A stretch of DNA of 26,631 nt from Candidatus Poseidoniales archaeon (GTDB lineage Archaea; Thermoplasmatota; Poseidoniia; Poseidoniales; Poseidoniaceae): positions 3,099-29,729 of the forward strand of contig QQSA01000001.1 of assembly GCA_003602535.1 (NCBI GenBank), written 5' to 3'. Below the pieces are notes generated by a model. The model was given only the letters and a program-made list of their open reading frames with translations. It had not been told where the DNA came from and ran no database searches. This document shows, one piece after another, positions 8,496 through 17,276 of the stretch; the first letter of the stretch is position 1; each line of letters opens with the position of its first letter. The position numbers and the translations under genes were made by a program.

Positions 8496-11006
8496 ATGGG
8501 TGACCCGGAACGCGCTATCTCGCAACTGGGTTTACCCGAAAGTTTGGTCAAATTTCTTGAGAACGATTGGGGCATAACTAATCTTCATCCACCGCAAGCC
8601 GAGGCCATGCCATCGGTATTATCTGGAAAGAATACAATGGTGTGCATCCCTACTGCAAGTGGTAAGAGTCTAGTTGCTTTCATGGGAATTGTAAATCAGA
8701 TTATGGTTCGAGAAATTGGCACTAGAGGAATATACATTGTACCACTCAAAGCATTAGCAAGCGAAAAACTCGAAGAGTTGAAAGAACTAGGAAATCATCT
8801 CGGTCTTAAGATTGGGTTAGGGATCGGAGATGCACCGAATGAGGCTAGACAAATCGATGATTGTGATATTCTAGTTTGCACTAGCGAAAAATTAGATTCT
8901 CTAATGCGTTCAAAACCCGAAGTTTTACGCAGAGTATCAGTTGTAGTAGCAGATGAATTCCATTTACTGAATGACAGCCATAGGGGTCCAACAATGGAGA
9001 TGAATCTAGCAAGAATTAGACATTACCTACCAGAGTCACAAATCATTACTCTATCTGCAACTGTAGGAAACTCACAAGATTTGGCAGACTGGCTTGATAG
9101 TGAATTAATTGTCTCTGAATGGAGACCTGTCAGTCTAGAATACTCAACACTCGCTGAATTAGATTTGGAACCTCGGGCTATTCAAAAAAGCGAATTGACT
9201 ACAGCAGGCGAACTCAATCCACCACGTACTCTTAACGGCCCTAAAACTCATGTTGCTTGGGCCGCATTAAGTGACGTCTATGAACAAAGTGGGCAACTAC
9301 TGGTATTCGTTGCTGCAAGACGTTCAGCCCAATCTGAAGCTAAGAAATTAGGTCAAAGGATGTTCAAACATTTATCAAAGAATAACCCTGATTCATTAAT
9401 TGCTCTCAAAGAGTTATCAGAGAAACTGTCGAGAAACTCTAATTCTGCCATGGGAGATATTCTATCAGAATGCGTCAAGGGAGGAGTTGCTTTCCATCAT
9501 GCAGGTTTGAGACATACACAAAGGAATTTGATAGAGAATGCATTCAAAGACCGAATTTTGCATTGTCTTTGTGCCACTCCAACACTTGCTGCCGGAGTTA
9601 ATTTACCTGCTCGAAGAGTATTGATTAGAGATTTGAAGAGATACGACGATGGTATGAGCCGATATTTACCTGTGATGGAAGTTAGACAAATGTTAGGAAG
9701 AGCAGGTAGGCCGAGATATGACCCCTTAGGCGAGGCATGGCTGGCCTGTAAAGGAGGAGATCCCCGCGAGATTGCAGATGAAATTGCAGACAGATATATT
9801 CACGGCCCAGTTGAAGATATTTCATCTAAGTTAGCTGCTGAACCTGCTTTAAGATTCCATTTACTTTCTTCTATTGCAACTGGTGGGTTAAATTCTCGTC
9901 AATCAATTGGTGAATTCTTTTCAAGTACTTACTTAGGTCATTCACAAACTCATTCCTATCTCCAAGAAAATATTGACAGCATGCTTAGATGGCTCGTTGA
10001 TAAGAGATTCATTCGGAGAAAGAGTATTGGAACTATAAATGAGTCATGGGATGATGAAACTCCTTCTTGGGTGGATGCAGCACAAAATGCATCTGGAGTG
10101 AAAATCTCATCTAAAAAATCGAAAGAACCGATTGAAGCCACTTTTGGATTCCAAAAGGCTTCAAAAATAGCAATTTCTGTTTCGCAGGCCTTCGATGTTG
10201 AAGCATTGGATACAGAATATGAGGCAACTCCTATGGGAGAGAGGATTTCACAACTATATATCGACCCACTATCTGCTGATATTCTATTAGACGGATTACG
10301 TCGTGCGGTAAGGAGATTAGTCAGAGAAAGTTTGCCAGTTACAAATTTTGGTTTATGTCATCTAGTAGCAGCAACTCCAGATTTCATTTCGTTATGGCCT
10401 AAGTCTAGTGAACTAGAATTTGGCAGTACATTGAGGCAAAAAGCAGCTCTGGTCGAAGATGAACTCCTTATAGAAAGTCCAATCGATGAGAGAGCTATGG
10501 GTTTAGTGAAAAGTGCATGGTGTACCGAAATGTGGTACGAAGAGGATGATCTTCGGGAAATTGAAAAGGCAATTGGAGTCACTCCAGGAGATGTTCATTC
10601 GAGAACTGACTTGATGGCTTGGTTGTTACATGCAGCAAGAGAAATACTTCTTAGAGACGATATTTTCGCTGAAGAACACTTAGGATATGTTGCTCAACTT
10701 GTAGGAATGATTGAGTTGACAAGGTCCAGAGTTAGAGCAGGATGTAAAGAGGATTTACTACAGTTAGTTCAAGTAAAAAACATAGGACGAAATCGTGCTA
10801 GGACATTGTCCAAAATAGGAATTAGAACCCCTGCGGACTTACTACAGATGTCTCCTAAAGAATTAGATTCTCTAAAATCAATGCGAGGTTGGGGTCCTAA
10901 CCTAGTTGGGAAAATTTTGGAATCTGTTAGACTTCTATCGGTCGATGGTAAAAAGAAAAAGCCACGAACTGATGATGAACCACTTCCTGGAGAGCGTCAG
11001 GATTGA
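8496..11006 (+). CDS. hel308: Hel308 superfamily 2 DNA helicase
   Basis: An ATP-dependent 3'-5' DNA helicase of the Ski2-like Hel308 family, which acts at stalled forks and in recombination. Motifs in order: Q-like segment HPPQAEAM near 31-38; motif I TASGKS 53-58; motif Ia PLKALASEK; motif II DEFH 153-156 (DEIH or DEVH is more usual); motif III SAT 187-189; HHAGL near 334-338; TPTLAAGVNLPAR 361-373; motif VI QMLGRAGRPR 398-407. The C-terminal helix-hairpin-helix part (VKNIGRNRARTLSKIGI, then SMRGWGP) matches Hel308 domain 5. Length is 836 residues, slightly longer than the roughly 700 of many homologues, with a Ser/Lys-rich insertion near residues 525-550. A cgi121-like gene follows after 24 bases, probably in the same transcript. 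Confidence 0.93.
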   Translation: MGDPERAISQLGLPESLVKFLENDWGITNLHPPQAEAMPSVLSGKNTMVCIPTASGKSLVAFMGIVNQIMVREIGTRGIYIVPLKALASEKLEELKELGNHLGLKIGLGIGDAPNEARQIDDCDILVCTSEKLDSLMRSKPEVLRRVSVVVADEFHLLNDSHRGPTMEMNLARIRHYLPESQIITLSATVGNSQDLADWLDSELIVSEWRPVSLEYSTLAELDLEPRAIQKSELTTAGELNPPRTLNGPKTHVAWAALSDVYEQSGQLLVFVAARRSAQSEAKKLGQRMFKHLSKNNPDSLIALKELSEKLSRNSNSAMGDILSECVKGGVAFHHAGLRHTQRNLIENAFKDRILHCLCATPTLAAGVNLPARRVLIRDLKRYDDGMSRYLPVMEVRQMLGRAGRPRYDPLGEAWLACKGGDPREIADEIADRYIHGPVEDISSKLAAEPALRFHLLSSIATGGLNSRQSIGEFFSSTYLGHSQTHSYLQENIDSMLRWLVDKRFIRRKSIGTINESWDDETPSWVDAAQNASGVKISSKKSKEPIEATFGFQKASKIAISVSQAFDVEALDTEYEATPMGERISQLYIDPLSADILLDGLRRAVRRLVRESLPVTNFGLCHLVAATPDFISLWPKSSELEFGSTLRQKAALVEDELLIESPIDERAMGLVKSAWCTEMWYEEDDLREIEKAIGVTPGDVHSRTDLMAWLLHAAREILLRDDIFAEEHLGYVAQLVGMIELTRSRVRAGCKEDLLQLVQVKNIGRNRARTLSKIGIRTPADLLQMSPKELDSLKSMRGWGPNLVGKILESVRLLSVDGKKKKPRTDDEPLPGERQD

Positions 11007-11030
11007 AACTGATGATGCTCTGCGAATGTT

Positions 11031-11519
11031 GTGACCGCACCGATATTCCCCTGCAGGAGAGTCGCTTTGGATGAGCCATGTGATGACCCTCGTGCCTTGG
11101 CTATGTCATGGATTGAGAAAAGGAAATCAACATACTGGGCACTAATTAGTGGGACATGTTTAGCCAGTGATATTCATGCTTGGGTTGCTTACAATGTACT
11201 TCAAAGAAATAAAGACCGATCAACTATGAAATCAAATTCATTGGATGGTGAATTCATACGCCTTCTTTCTGGAACACATCACATAGCTACAAGTTTCAAA
11301 CGTGCAGGTTTGTGTAAAGGAGACACTGAGGCTTGGATTGTAGATCTTTCAGCAGAGGGTATTGATGAGAATTTCTTAGAACATGTTGAGATAATGGGTT
11401 TCAAAATGCTTGAAGATCGACCACATGTCGGCATTTTCGATGCTGAAAGAATGGGTATTACATCTAGTGATTTAGAAAATGCTGCTATAGCTCATATTCA
11501 CCTCGCAGATATGCGCTAA
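11031..11519 (+). CDS. cgi121: KEOPS complex subunit Cgi121-like
   Basis: A 162-residue protein matching the Cgi121/TPRKB family. The central pattern SNSLDGEFIRLLSGTHHIATSF corresponds to the conserved region where archaeal members read like 'llyLAGTRQI', and SDIHAWVAYNVLQRN matches the helix before it. Cgi121 binds the Bud32 kinase and tRNA 3' ends within KEOPS, which makes the t6A modification on ANN-decoding tRNAs. The start is GTG 11031: an in-frame stop lies at 11013-11015 and no ATG intervenes. Other KEOPS genes (kae1, bud32, pcc1) are not in the window. It lies 24 bases after hel308. Confidence 0.75.
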   Translation: MTAPIFPCRRVALDEPCDDPRALAMSWIEKRKSTYWALISGTCLASDIHAWVAYNVLQRNKDRSTMKSNSLDGEFIRLLSGTHHIATSFKRAGLCKGDTEAWIVDLSAEGIDENFLEHVEIMGFKMLEDRPHVGIFDAERMGITSSDLENAAIAHIHLADMR

Positions 11520-11560
11520 ATTTCGTAAGGGTCAAAGAGTTCCTGCTTTACCGTCGGAAT

Positions 11561-13000
11561 ATGGTAGTCAAAACTCGGCAATCCGAATCCCCGTTCTCAA
11601 GTGGCAGAATGCTAGATGAGGACAAAATCTCAAAAGCGCTTGATATGGCAACTAGATTAGGTGCTGATTATGCAGAAATTCGATTAGTTAGTGAGACTAC
11701 AAATACTGCATCTCTGAAAGATGGAAAACTTGAGAGAGCAATCCCCGGTCAAGAAGTAGGGGTTACTATGAGAATCCTTGCAGATGGTGCATGGGGTGTA
11801 CATTCTACAAGTGATATCGAGTCTATTACAGGACAAATAGAATCAACCTTTAGATTAGCAAAGGCTGTCGCAGCAAGGCGTTCACCATCACAAAATATGG
11901 TTGAATTAGCGGAGGTCCCGATTATTGAAGATGAAATTCATTGGAAAAGTGCCAAAGATGTACGTGATACCGATCTAGACCAAATTATTGAGATGATGTT
12001 AGCGGTAGACAATGAAGCAAAGGATGATGAAAAAATAGTTTCAACCGCAACTGGATGGTCTGATGAACACATCCACACTGAACTCATAACTAGTGAAGGA
12101 ATGAATCGCACATGGTCTTTCCAAAGAAGCCTGATTAATGGGATGGTTACAGCTAGAGATGGAGATGAAGTTGTCTCCTATAGAATGAGGCATGGAGGAG
12201 AAGGTGGCCTCGAGGTAATCGAAGCGTGTGATCTCGGAGAAATGGGGCGAAATGCTAAGATTTCAGCACTAAGGTTGCTTTCTGCAGAAAGAGCACCTTC
12301 TGGAAGAATGCCACTAGTAGCAGATAGAGATTTGACAGGAGTGTATATTCACGAAGCATTGGGTCATCCATGTGAAGCAGATTTAGTTGCGGCTGGAGAC
12401 TCATGTCTTGAAGGTCGCCTTGGAGAAACTATTGGCTCAGAAATATGCACAGTCGTAGACGACCCTACCATGAGAGGTGGATATGGTTGTTATCCGATAG
12501 ATGACGAGGGAGTAGATACTAGACCTAAGAATCTAATCGTAAATGGAGTACTAACTGAATATCTAAACCACAGAGAGACCGCCCATCGGTTTGGCATCGA
12601 GCCTAATGGAGGAGCAAGAGCTCAAGATGGACTCCATCACCCACTGGTTAGAATGTCTAATACAGTAATTCAAGGTGGAACACACAGAGATCTAGATGAG
12701 TTGATTGAAGACATTGATTTTGGAGTATATGCTTGCGGAAGTCGTGGAGGACAAGTAGATACTGGCAGAGGATCTTTCCAATTCGCTGCTCAGGAAGCAT
12801 GGATTATCGAGAATGGATCACTATCTCGTCCAGTTAAAGATGTCAGTGTTTCAGGAATGACTCTAGAAATTCTGAAAGATGTTAATGGGTTAACTAAAGA
12901 TGCACGTTTGGCAGCACCAGGTTTCTGTGGTAAAGGACAAACTGTTCCAGTTGGAGACGGTGGTCCATTGATGAGAATTCGTGAAGCACTGGTGGGATGA
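11561..13000 (+). CDS. tldD: TldD metalloprotease subunit
   Basis: The catalytic subunit of the TldD/TldE (PmbA) zinc protease, which degrades unfolded peptides and in bacteria processes microcin B17 and CcdA. The zinc motif HEALGH spans residues 264-269 (HExxxH) and continues CEADLV. Downstream family segments are GYGCYPIDDEGV, TEYLNHRETAHRFG and GSRGGQVDTGRGSFQFAAQEAWIIENG. Length of 479 residues is normal. No Shine-Dalgarno site precedes ATG 11561; an in-frame ATG at 11609 (MLDEDKISKALDMA) would also give a complete domain, so the start is uncertain. Its stop overlaps the tldE start region, so the two are translationally linked and presumably form one heterodimer. Confidence 0.93.
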   Translation: MVVKTRQSESPFSSGRMLDEDKISKALDMATRLGADYAEIRLVSETTNTASLKDGKLERAIPGQEVGVTMRILADGAWGVHSTSDIESITGQIESTFRLAKAVAARRSPSQNMVELAEVPIIEDEIHWKSAKDVRDTDLDQIIEMMLAVDNEAKDDEKIVSTATGWSDEHIHTELITSEGMNRTWSFQRSLINGMVTARDGDEVVSYRMRHGGEGGLEVIEACDLGEMGRNAKISALRLLSAERAPSGRMPLVADRDLTGVYIHEALGHPCEADLVAAGDSCLEGRLGETIGSEICTVVDDPTMRGGYGCYPIDDEGVDTRPKNLIVNGVLTEYLNHRETAHRFGIEPNGGARAQDGLHHPLVRMSNTVIQGGTHRDLDELIEDIDFGVYACGSRGGQVDTGRGSFQFAAQEAWIIENGSLSRPVKDVSVSGMTLEILKDVNGLTKDARLAAPGFCGKGQTVPVGDGGPLMRIREALVG

Positions 13001-13002
13001 TT

Positions 13003-14403
13003 ATGATTCCAGATGATGCGGTTGAAAGGCTAATGGATTCTGCACTTGCAATAGGTGCAGAATGTGAAAAAGCAAATGTTCAGCAATGGGAAATTTACGC
13101 AAACCAGGGATATGGTCATTCGATGGAGATTGAAGCCGGAAGAATTTCTATGGCATCCGGCGGAGGAGATGGGGGATTTGGAATAAGAATTGTCGAAGAT
13201 GGCCGTTATGGCTACGCTCATTTGGTCGACATCAATTCTGCATCAAGAGCGATTGAACAAGCATTGAGTATTGCCAAACGTTCACCTTCGATCGAAGGTT
13301 TTGAACTGCCAGGAAATAAATCTGCAACCGAAGTGGGAGGAATGAAAGATAAAGCGATTCTCGATATGACTCCCGAGGACCTATTGGAACAAGGTGACCA
13401 GGTGCTAACTAAAGTTACTGAGTTGGATTCAAGAGCAGTAGCAGTAGGAGGTGGAATCGGCGTAGGAGCCGGGGCTGGAGCATTGGTCACAAGCAGTGGA
13501 ATTGAGTACGGAGGGGTTTTCACTTCACACGGTATTGGCATACATGTTTCAATTGATGAGAATGATCAGTTAACATCTTCTTACGAGGGAGAATCTTCAA
13601 GGAAAATCCTGGATGACATCACGTCCAGCGTAGAAAAAGCAGTACACTGGGCTCAAGTTACCAGAGAAAAAATTCCTGGAGGAGATACTGAAGATTGTCC
13701 TGTTCTCATGACATCGGATGGGTTCTCACCATTGTTCTCCGTAGTAGTTCCATCTGCTATAAGAGGAGAAAGATTAGCAAAAGGCGAGTCTTTCTGGTCT
13801 GGAAAAATGAACCAAATTGTCATGGCCGAGCACCTCTCTTTGACAGATGATGGTCTGATGGAGGGTGGGATGTCATCTGGTTCCAGAGATAGCGAAGGAG
13901 TCCCTTCCCAAACTAGAAGCATTGTAGATTCTGGTCGATTGAACGGGGAGCTATGGGCCACAAGAGATGCTGCTAAATCTGTGGCTGAAGGAAGGGTAGA
14001 ATTCGCTGAATCTACAGGATCTGCATCTAGGGGAGGACATACTTCTCCACCATTATGTGGCTGCAGTGACTTAATTCTCTCGTCATCAGCAAAAACATTC
14101 GACCGAGATCGTTTGATCCAAGAAATGGATAATGGATACATTGTCCATAGTGTAATGGGAGCACATACTGCTAACCCAACTAGTGGCGATTTCTCAGTAA
14201 CAACTTCAACTATTCTAAAAGTGGAAAATGGCAATGTTGTGGGGGCACTATCTCAAGCAGGTTTATCTGGAAATCTAGCTAAAGCATTGTCTAGTAAAGT
14301 GATTCTTGGAGATTCATCGATTAGAAAGGGCTCTTACAGTACTGGTTCAATGCACGTACCTGATGTTTTACTAATGGATGGTTTGAGAGTAAACCCTGCT
14401 TAA
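13003..14403 (+). CDS. tldE: TldE/PmbA, non-catalytic partner of TldD
   Basis: The partner subunit of the TldD/E protease, sharing the TldD fold but lacking the HExxxH zinc motif. Recognisable segments are GDGGFGIRIVEDGRYGYAH near the N-terminus and the glycine-rich C-terminal half (STGSASRGGHTSPPLCGCSDLIL, then VHSVMGAHTANPTSGDFSV), which is characteristic of PmbA. Two starts are possible: ATG 12997, overlapping the tldD stop as ATGA, or ATG 13003. I prefer 13003 because GGTGGG at 12991-12996 then sits six bases upstream, instead of abutting the start. No leader peptide or modification substrate gene is nearby, so the client of the complex is unknown. Confidence 0.92.
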   Translation: MIPDDAVERLMDSALAIGAECEKANVQQWEIYANQGYGHSMEIEAGRISMASGGGDGGFGIRIVEDGRYGYAHLVDINSASRAIEQALSIAKRSPSIEGFELPGNKSATEVGGMKDKAILDMTPEDLLEQGDQVLTKVTELDSRAVAVGGGIGVGAGAGALVTSSGIEYGGVFTSHGIGIHVSIDENDQLTSSYEGESSRKILDDITSSVEKAVHWAQVTREKIPGGDTEDCPVLMTSDGFSPLFSVVVPSAIRGERLAKGESFWSGKMNQIVMAEHLSLTDDGLMEGGMSSGSRDSEGVPSQTRSIVDSGRLNGELWATRDAAKSVAEGRVEFAESTGSASRGGHTSPPLCGCSDLILSSSAKTFDRDRLIQEMDNGYIVHSVMGAHTANPTSGDFSVTTSTILKVENGNVVGALSQAGLSGNLAKALSSKVILGDSSIRKGSYSTGSMHVPDVLLMDGLRVNPA

Positions 14404-14478
14404 GTCGATTAGTTTCAGTTTCTCATCCAAACTGGCAGACATCTTCATGAACCGTCTCCAATGAACATCTAACTCCAC

Positions 14479-14486
14479 GGAGGTGA
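14479..14486 (+). promoter_or_regulatory. strong Shine-Dalgarno site (GGAGGTGA) of the leader ORF
   Basis: GGAGGTGA closely matches the anti-Shine-Dalgarno end of archaeal 16S rRNA. It lies 98 bases upstream of the rpa ATG, too far to serve it, but five bases upstream of GTG 14492. That placement identifies the small leader ORF as its target. Confidence 0.7.
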
Positions 14487-14491
14487 AGGGA

Positions 14492-14584
14492 GTGTCAATA
14501 GAACTCAACCAACATGCACGAAAGCCCGAACACCCGTCCTATGACGGGCCAGAAAATGAATTTGGACTGTCGGGGTGTATCTGA
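14492..14584 (+). CDS. 30-codon leader ORF translationally coupled to rpa
   Basis: GTG 14492 begins a 30-codon frame reading MSIELNQHARKPEHPSYDG, then PENEFGLSGCI. A strong Shine-Dalgarno site (14479-14486) lies five bases upstream. The TGA stop at 14582-14584 overlaps the ATG of the RPA gene as TGATG, a classic coupling arrangement. An in-frame stop at 14462-14464 bounds the frame upstream. The peptide has no membrane segment and one cysteine. It resembles nothing I know. It could be a regulatory leader whose translation opens the rpa start, or a small protein in its own right. Both its reality and its role are inferred from signals, not homology. Confidence 0.5.
   Translation: MSIELNQHARKPEHPSYDGPENEFGLSGCI
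14533..14548 (+). promoter_or_regulatory. 6-bp hairpin in the rpa leader
   Basis: CCCGTC-CTAT-GACGGG forms a perfect six-pair stem with a four-base loop inside the leader ORF. A second possible pairing, ACACCC (14530-14535) with GGGTGT (14573-14578), would mask the GGGGTG Shine-Dalgarno site of rpa. The two pairings share bases and cannot coexist. This would allow a switch opened by ribosomes on the leader ORF. The structure is seen in sequence; the regulation is inference. Confidence 0.4.
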
Positions 14585-16281
14585 TGTCCGATTATGCCGC
14601 ACATGTATCGGAGGTAATGAAGCAAGTACCTGAAGCTGATGCTGAAAAGGTCGCAGAAGCATTCGCACGATATGAAAAGGATTTCCTAATACCTCCTGAA
14701 GATGCAATGCGTTCAGTGCTTAGAAGATTTCAATCAGATACAGGAGTTGTAACACCAAGCAATGCGCAATCAAATACAACGCAGAGACAATCGATTCCAA
14801 TAAAGAAGGTGGAACAATTATCTGAACTATCTGGCGAAGATAGAAATGTAGAGATCGAAGTTGAAATTGTCACTCACAACCCAAGAACTACAATGGTTCG
14901 TGGTGAAGAAAAAATTGTACCATACGGATTATTGGAAGATCAACCATGGTCTGAAGGCGGTAGTAGAACTAGGTGGGAGTTCAAAGATTGGGGCAACCAT
15001 CCTAACATCGCCCCAGGCGCTGTTGTGAGGCTCGAAGGAGTATCTGTTAACGAATATCAAGGGAGAATGAGTATCAATATCAATCAATCAAGTCGGATTG
15101 TAGTACTTAGAGAAGGTGAGAGAACAATTACTGAACCAGGAGAACCCGTTGACATCAATACGATCAAATCTCCTGGTAATGCAACCATAGTTGGAAGATT
15201 ATTAGCAAGTCGTAAAGATAAGATTCACCGCAAAGACGGCTCTGGTTCTATAGATGTAGTAAGAGGACGTATTGCTGACGATACAGGAGCCATTGGATTC
15301 CTTTCATGGGAATCTTTCGATCACGAAATAGGTTCGTTATTGAAGATTGAGAACGCTTCAATAAATGTATTCAGAGACACACCTGAAATAAATATCAACT
15401 CTACAACTAGGATCGAGATATTTCATGATGCTAATTTTGCTTCTGCTGATGACTTAGTAGCTCTTTCAGTAAGTAAAATAGAAGATTTGAGAGACGGTTC
15501 TAGAGATGTTGAGATAATTGTTGAAATTCAAAAAATGATCAGAAGAGATTTCAAAGGAAAAGACGGCGAAGATAAAAGTGTCTGGTCAGGAGATATTGCA
15601 GACCCTACAGGAAGGTGCAGATGCTCGATTTGGTCTGAACCACCGTTTAATTTTGAAGAGATGCCAGTAGTTGTAAGATTACGAGGAGTACGAGTAAGGG
15701 CATGGCAAGGTATACCTGACATTACAATAGATGATGTTTCACAAATCGAAGTCCTGGCTGCTGCCCCATGGGGAGATGGGCTTGATTTGACAGATAACGT
15801 GGTTGAAGTCGCTTTGACAGATTTAGCATCAGGTACTAGCAGAGTTGGAGTTTCTACTACCGGTCATGTGATTTCAATACGAGAAGATTCTGGAATAATT
15901 AGTCGCTGCAAAGAATGTAGACGTGTTCTTAGAGATGGTGTATGTGCTACTCATGGCCCACAAGAAGGCAATACTGATGTGAGATTACGCATGGTTTTGG
16001 ATGATGGAGAATCTACAATTTCATTAATCCTAAATAAAGATGCAACTGAATCTTTGATCAACATGAAACAAGACCAAATAGCCGCTGATATTCAAGAAAA
16101 CGGAACTATGTCATTTGTCCAAAGTTTGCGAGAACTAATGCTTGGAAGACAATTGAAAGCATCTGGAAGAACAATTGTTGATGAACAAGGTGCTATGTTA
16201 TTATCTGATTCTGCAGAATTGATTGAAATTGATTCAGCCTTAGTCGCAGCCGAATTGAGAAACAAGTGGGGGGTGGTTTGA
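14584..16281 (+). CDS. rpa: replication protein A, large RPA1/RPA41-like subunit
   Basis: A 565-residue archaeal single-stranded-DNA-binding protein for replication, repair and recombination. The N-terminal helical segment (VMKQVPEADAEKVAEAFARYEKDFLIPPEDAMRSVL, split here by eye) is typical of euryarchaeal RPA41. Several OB folds follow; repeated family patterns are LSELSGEDRNVEIEVEIV, VGRLLASRKDK and IEDLRDGSRDVEIIVEI. A zinc finger C-x2-C-x8-C-x2-H starts at residue 442, as expected in the last OB fold. The frame extends to GTG 14575, but ATG 14584 is preferred: GGGGTG at 14572-14577 sits six bases upstream and the ATG overlaps the leader ORF stop. The RPA-associated gene follows immediately. 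Confidence 0.92.
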   Translation: MSDYAAHVSEVMKQVPEADAEKVAEAFARYEKDFLIPPEDAMRSVLRRFQSDTGVVTPSNAQSNTTQRQSIPIKKVEQLSELSGEDRNVEIEVEIVTHNPRTTMVRGEEKIVPYGLLEDQPWSEGGSRTRWEFKDWGNHPNIAPGAVVRLEGVSVNEYQGRMSININQSSRIVVLREGERTITEPGEPVDINTIKSPGNATIVGRLLASRKDKIHRKDGSGSIDVVRGRIADDTGAIGFLSWESFDHEIGSLLKIENASINVFRDTPEININSTTRIEIFHDANFASADDLVALSVSKIEDLRDGSRDVEIIVEIQKMIRRDFKGKDGEDKSVWSGDIADPTGRCRCSIWSEPPFNFEEMPVVVRLRGVRVRAWQGIPDITIDDVSQIEVLAAAPWGDGLDLTDNVVEVALTDLASGTSRVGVSTTGHVISIREDSGIISRCKECRRVLRDGVCATHGPQEGNTDVRLRMVLDDGESTISLILNKDATESLINMKQDQIAADIQENGTMSFVQSLRELMLGRQLKASGRTIVDEQGAMLLSDSAELIEIDSALVAAELRNKWGVV

Positions 16282-17217
16282 TTGCAACCAGCTAGAAGAG
16301 CTAGAAGACAACCTGCTTGGCATATGCTAGCATCAGAGTTTGGAGATTCGACCCTGCACCAACAAGGTTCTGGTGAATTTGATCCACTATTTGTTATTAC
16401 AAAATTAGGAGCAAAAGTGAATCGACTAGTTGTCGCAGGATTACTTGAAAGATTGGAGCCGCGAGAAACCTCTAATGGAGCAACTCTATGGCAAGGTCAG
16501 CTTAGAGATCCATCAGGATTGCATTATTTCTCTGTTGGAGATTATGCTCCGGAGTCTATGAGAGAATTGACTGTTCAATTATCTTCGAGAATAGATGATG
16601 GTGAAACTGTAATGCTCATTATGACTGCTAAAGCTAGGTATTTCCAAAGTGAAGAGGGAGCAGTCTACACTAGTTTGAGGCCTGAAGAAGCAGCAGTAAT
16701 TACCAGATCTAATTACCGCGAATGGCTTGTTAAGGCTGCTGAAGGAATGCTAAATCGAATTGATGCACACGAGAAATCTTCTTCTCTTGAAAAGAACATG
16801 CAATCACTTGCATCGGCAGGTATAGCTGAGAATCTACGTGAAGGAATCTTGCTTGCTAACGAACATTATGGAGATGTCGATTTGGAATCTTATCGACTAA
16901 ACATAATGCAAACTTTAGACATTGCAGAAGATAGAATGCCATCCCCAATTGCAGAAGTTACGAGTCCTCAATCCAGCCTTGATATAACAGAAGAAGCAAG
17001 TGATAGCGCGGCTACTGGTGATACTGATTTAAAGAAAGTAATGCTGGATTTAATCTCTCGTCTTGACCAAGGAGAAGGTGTTGATTTCGACACACTTCTA
17101 TCCAATGCTGCAGCAAGAGGGCATGATAGAGATGCTGCTGAATCAAGTTTAGATGATTTATCGGAAGAAGGTACTGTTCATGAACCAAGATTTGGCTGGT
17201 TCAAGATTACAGTTTGA
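16282..17217 (+). CDS. RPA-associated protein (COG3390-like)
   Basis: A 311-residue companion of RPA. Euryarchaeal genomes commonly place this OB-fold protein (Rpap) directly after rpa, and the proteins interact. The N-terminus RRARRQPAWHMLASEF and the OB region (YFSVGDYAPESM, then YTSLRPEEAAVI) fit the family. After an acidic linker (about 225-250), the last 60 residues (KKVMLDLISRLDQGEGVDFD to EPRFGWFKI) look like a small winged helix, as in RPA32C or MCM C-terminal domains. The start is TTG directly after the rpa TGA, with GGGGTGG-like Shine-Dalgarno sequence just upstream. Starting at the first ATG would remove the conserved N-terminal segment. Confidence 0.85.
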   Translation: MQPARRARRQPAWHMLASEFGDSTLHQQGSGEFDPLFVITKLGAKVNRLVVAGLLERLEPRETSNGATLWQGQLRDPSGLHYFSVGDYAPESMRELTVQLSSRIDDGETVMLIMTAKARYFQSEEGAVYTSLRPEEAAVITRSNYREWLVKAAEGMLNRIDAHEKSSSLEKNMQSLASAGIAENLREGILLANEHYGDVDLESYRLNIMQTLDIAEDRMPSPIAEVTSPQSSLDITEEASDSAATGDTDLKKVMLDLISRLDQGEGVDFDTLLSNAAARGHDRDAAESSLDDLSEEGTVHEPRFGWFKITV

Positions 17218-17276
17218 GATTGATTACTCCAACAGATTGAAGTTCTGTTCGCGTCCTCATCAGTTTAGGTGAGAAG

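Noticed and set aside
8412..8525. N-terminal extension of the TerB-like protein
   Set aside because: It would overlap the hel308 start and has no ribosome site; the internal ATG at 8411 gives a normal divergent spacer.
13653..14234. Open frame of 193 codons on the minus strand inside tldE
   Set aside because: It is antisense to a well-supported PmbA-family gene and has no recognisable motif, so it is a shadow frame.
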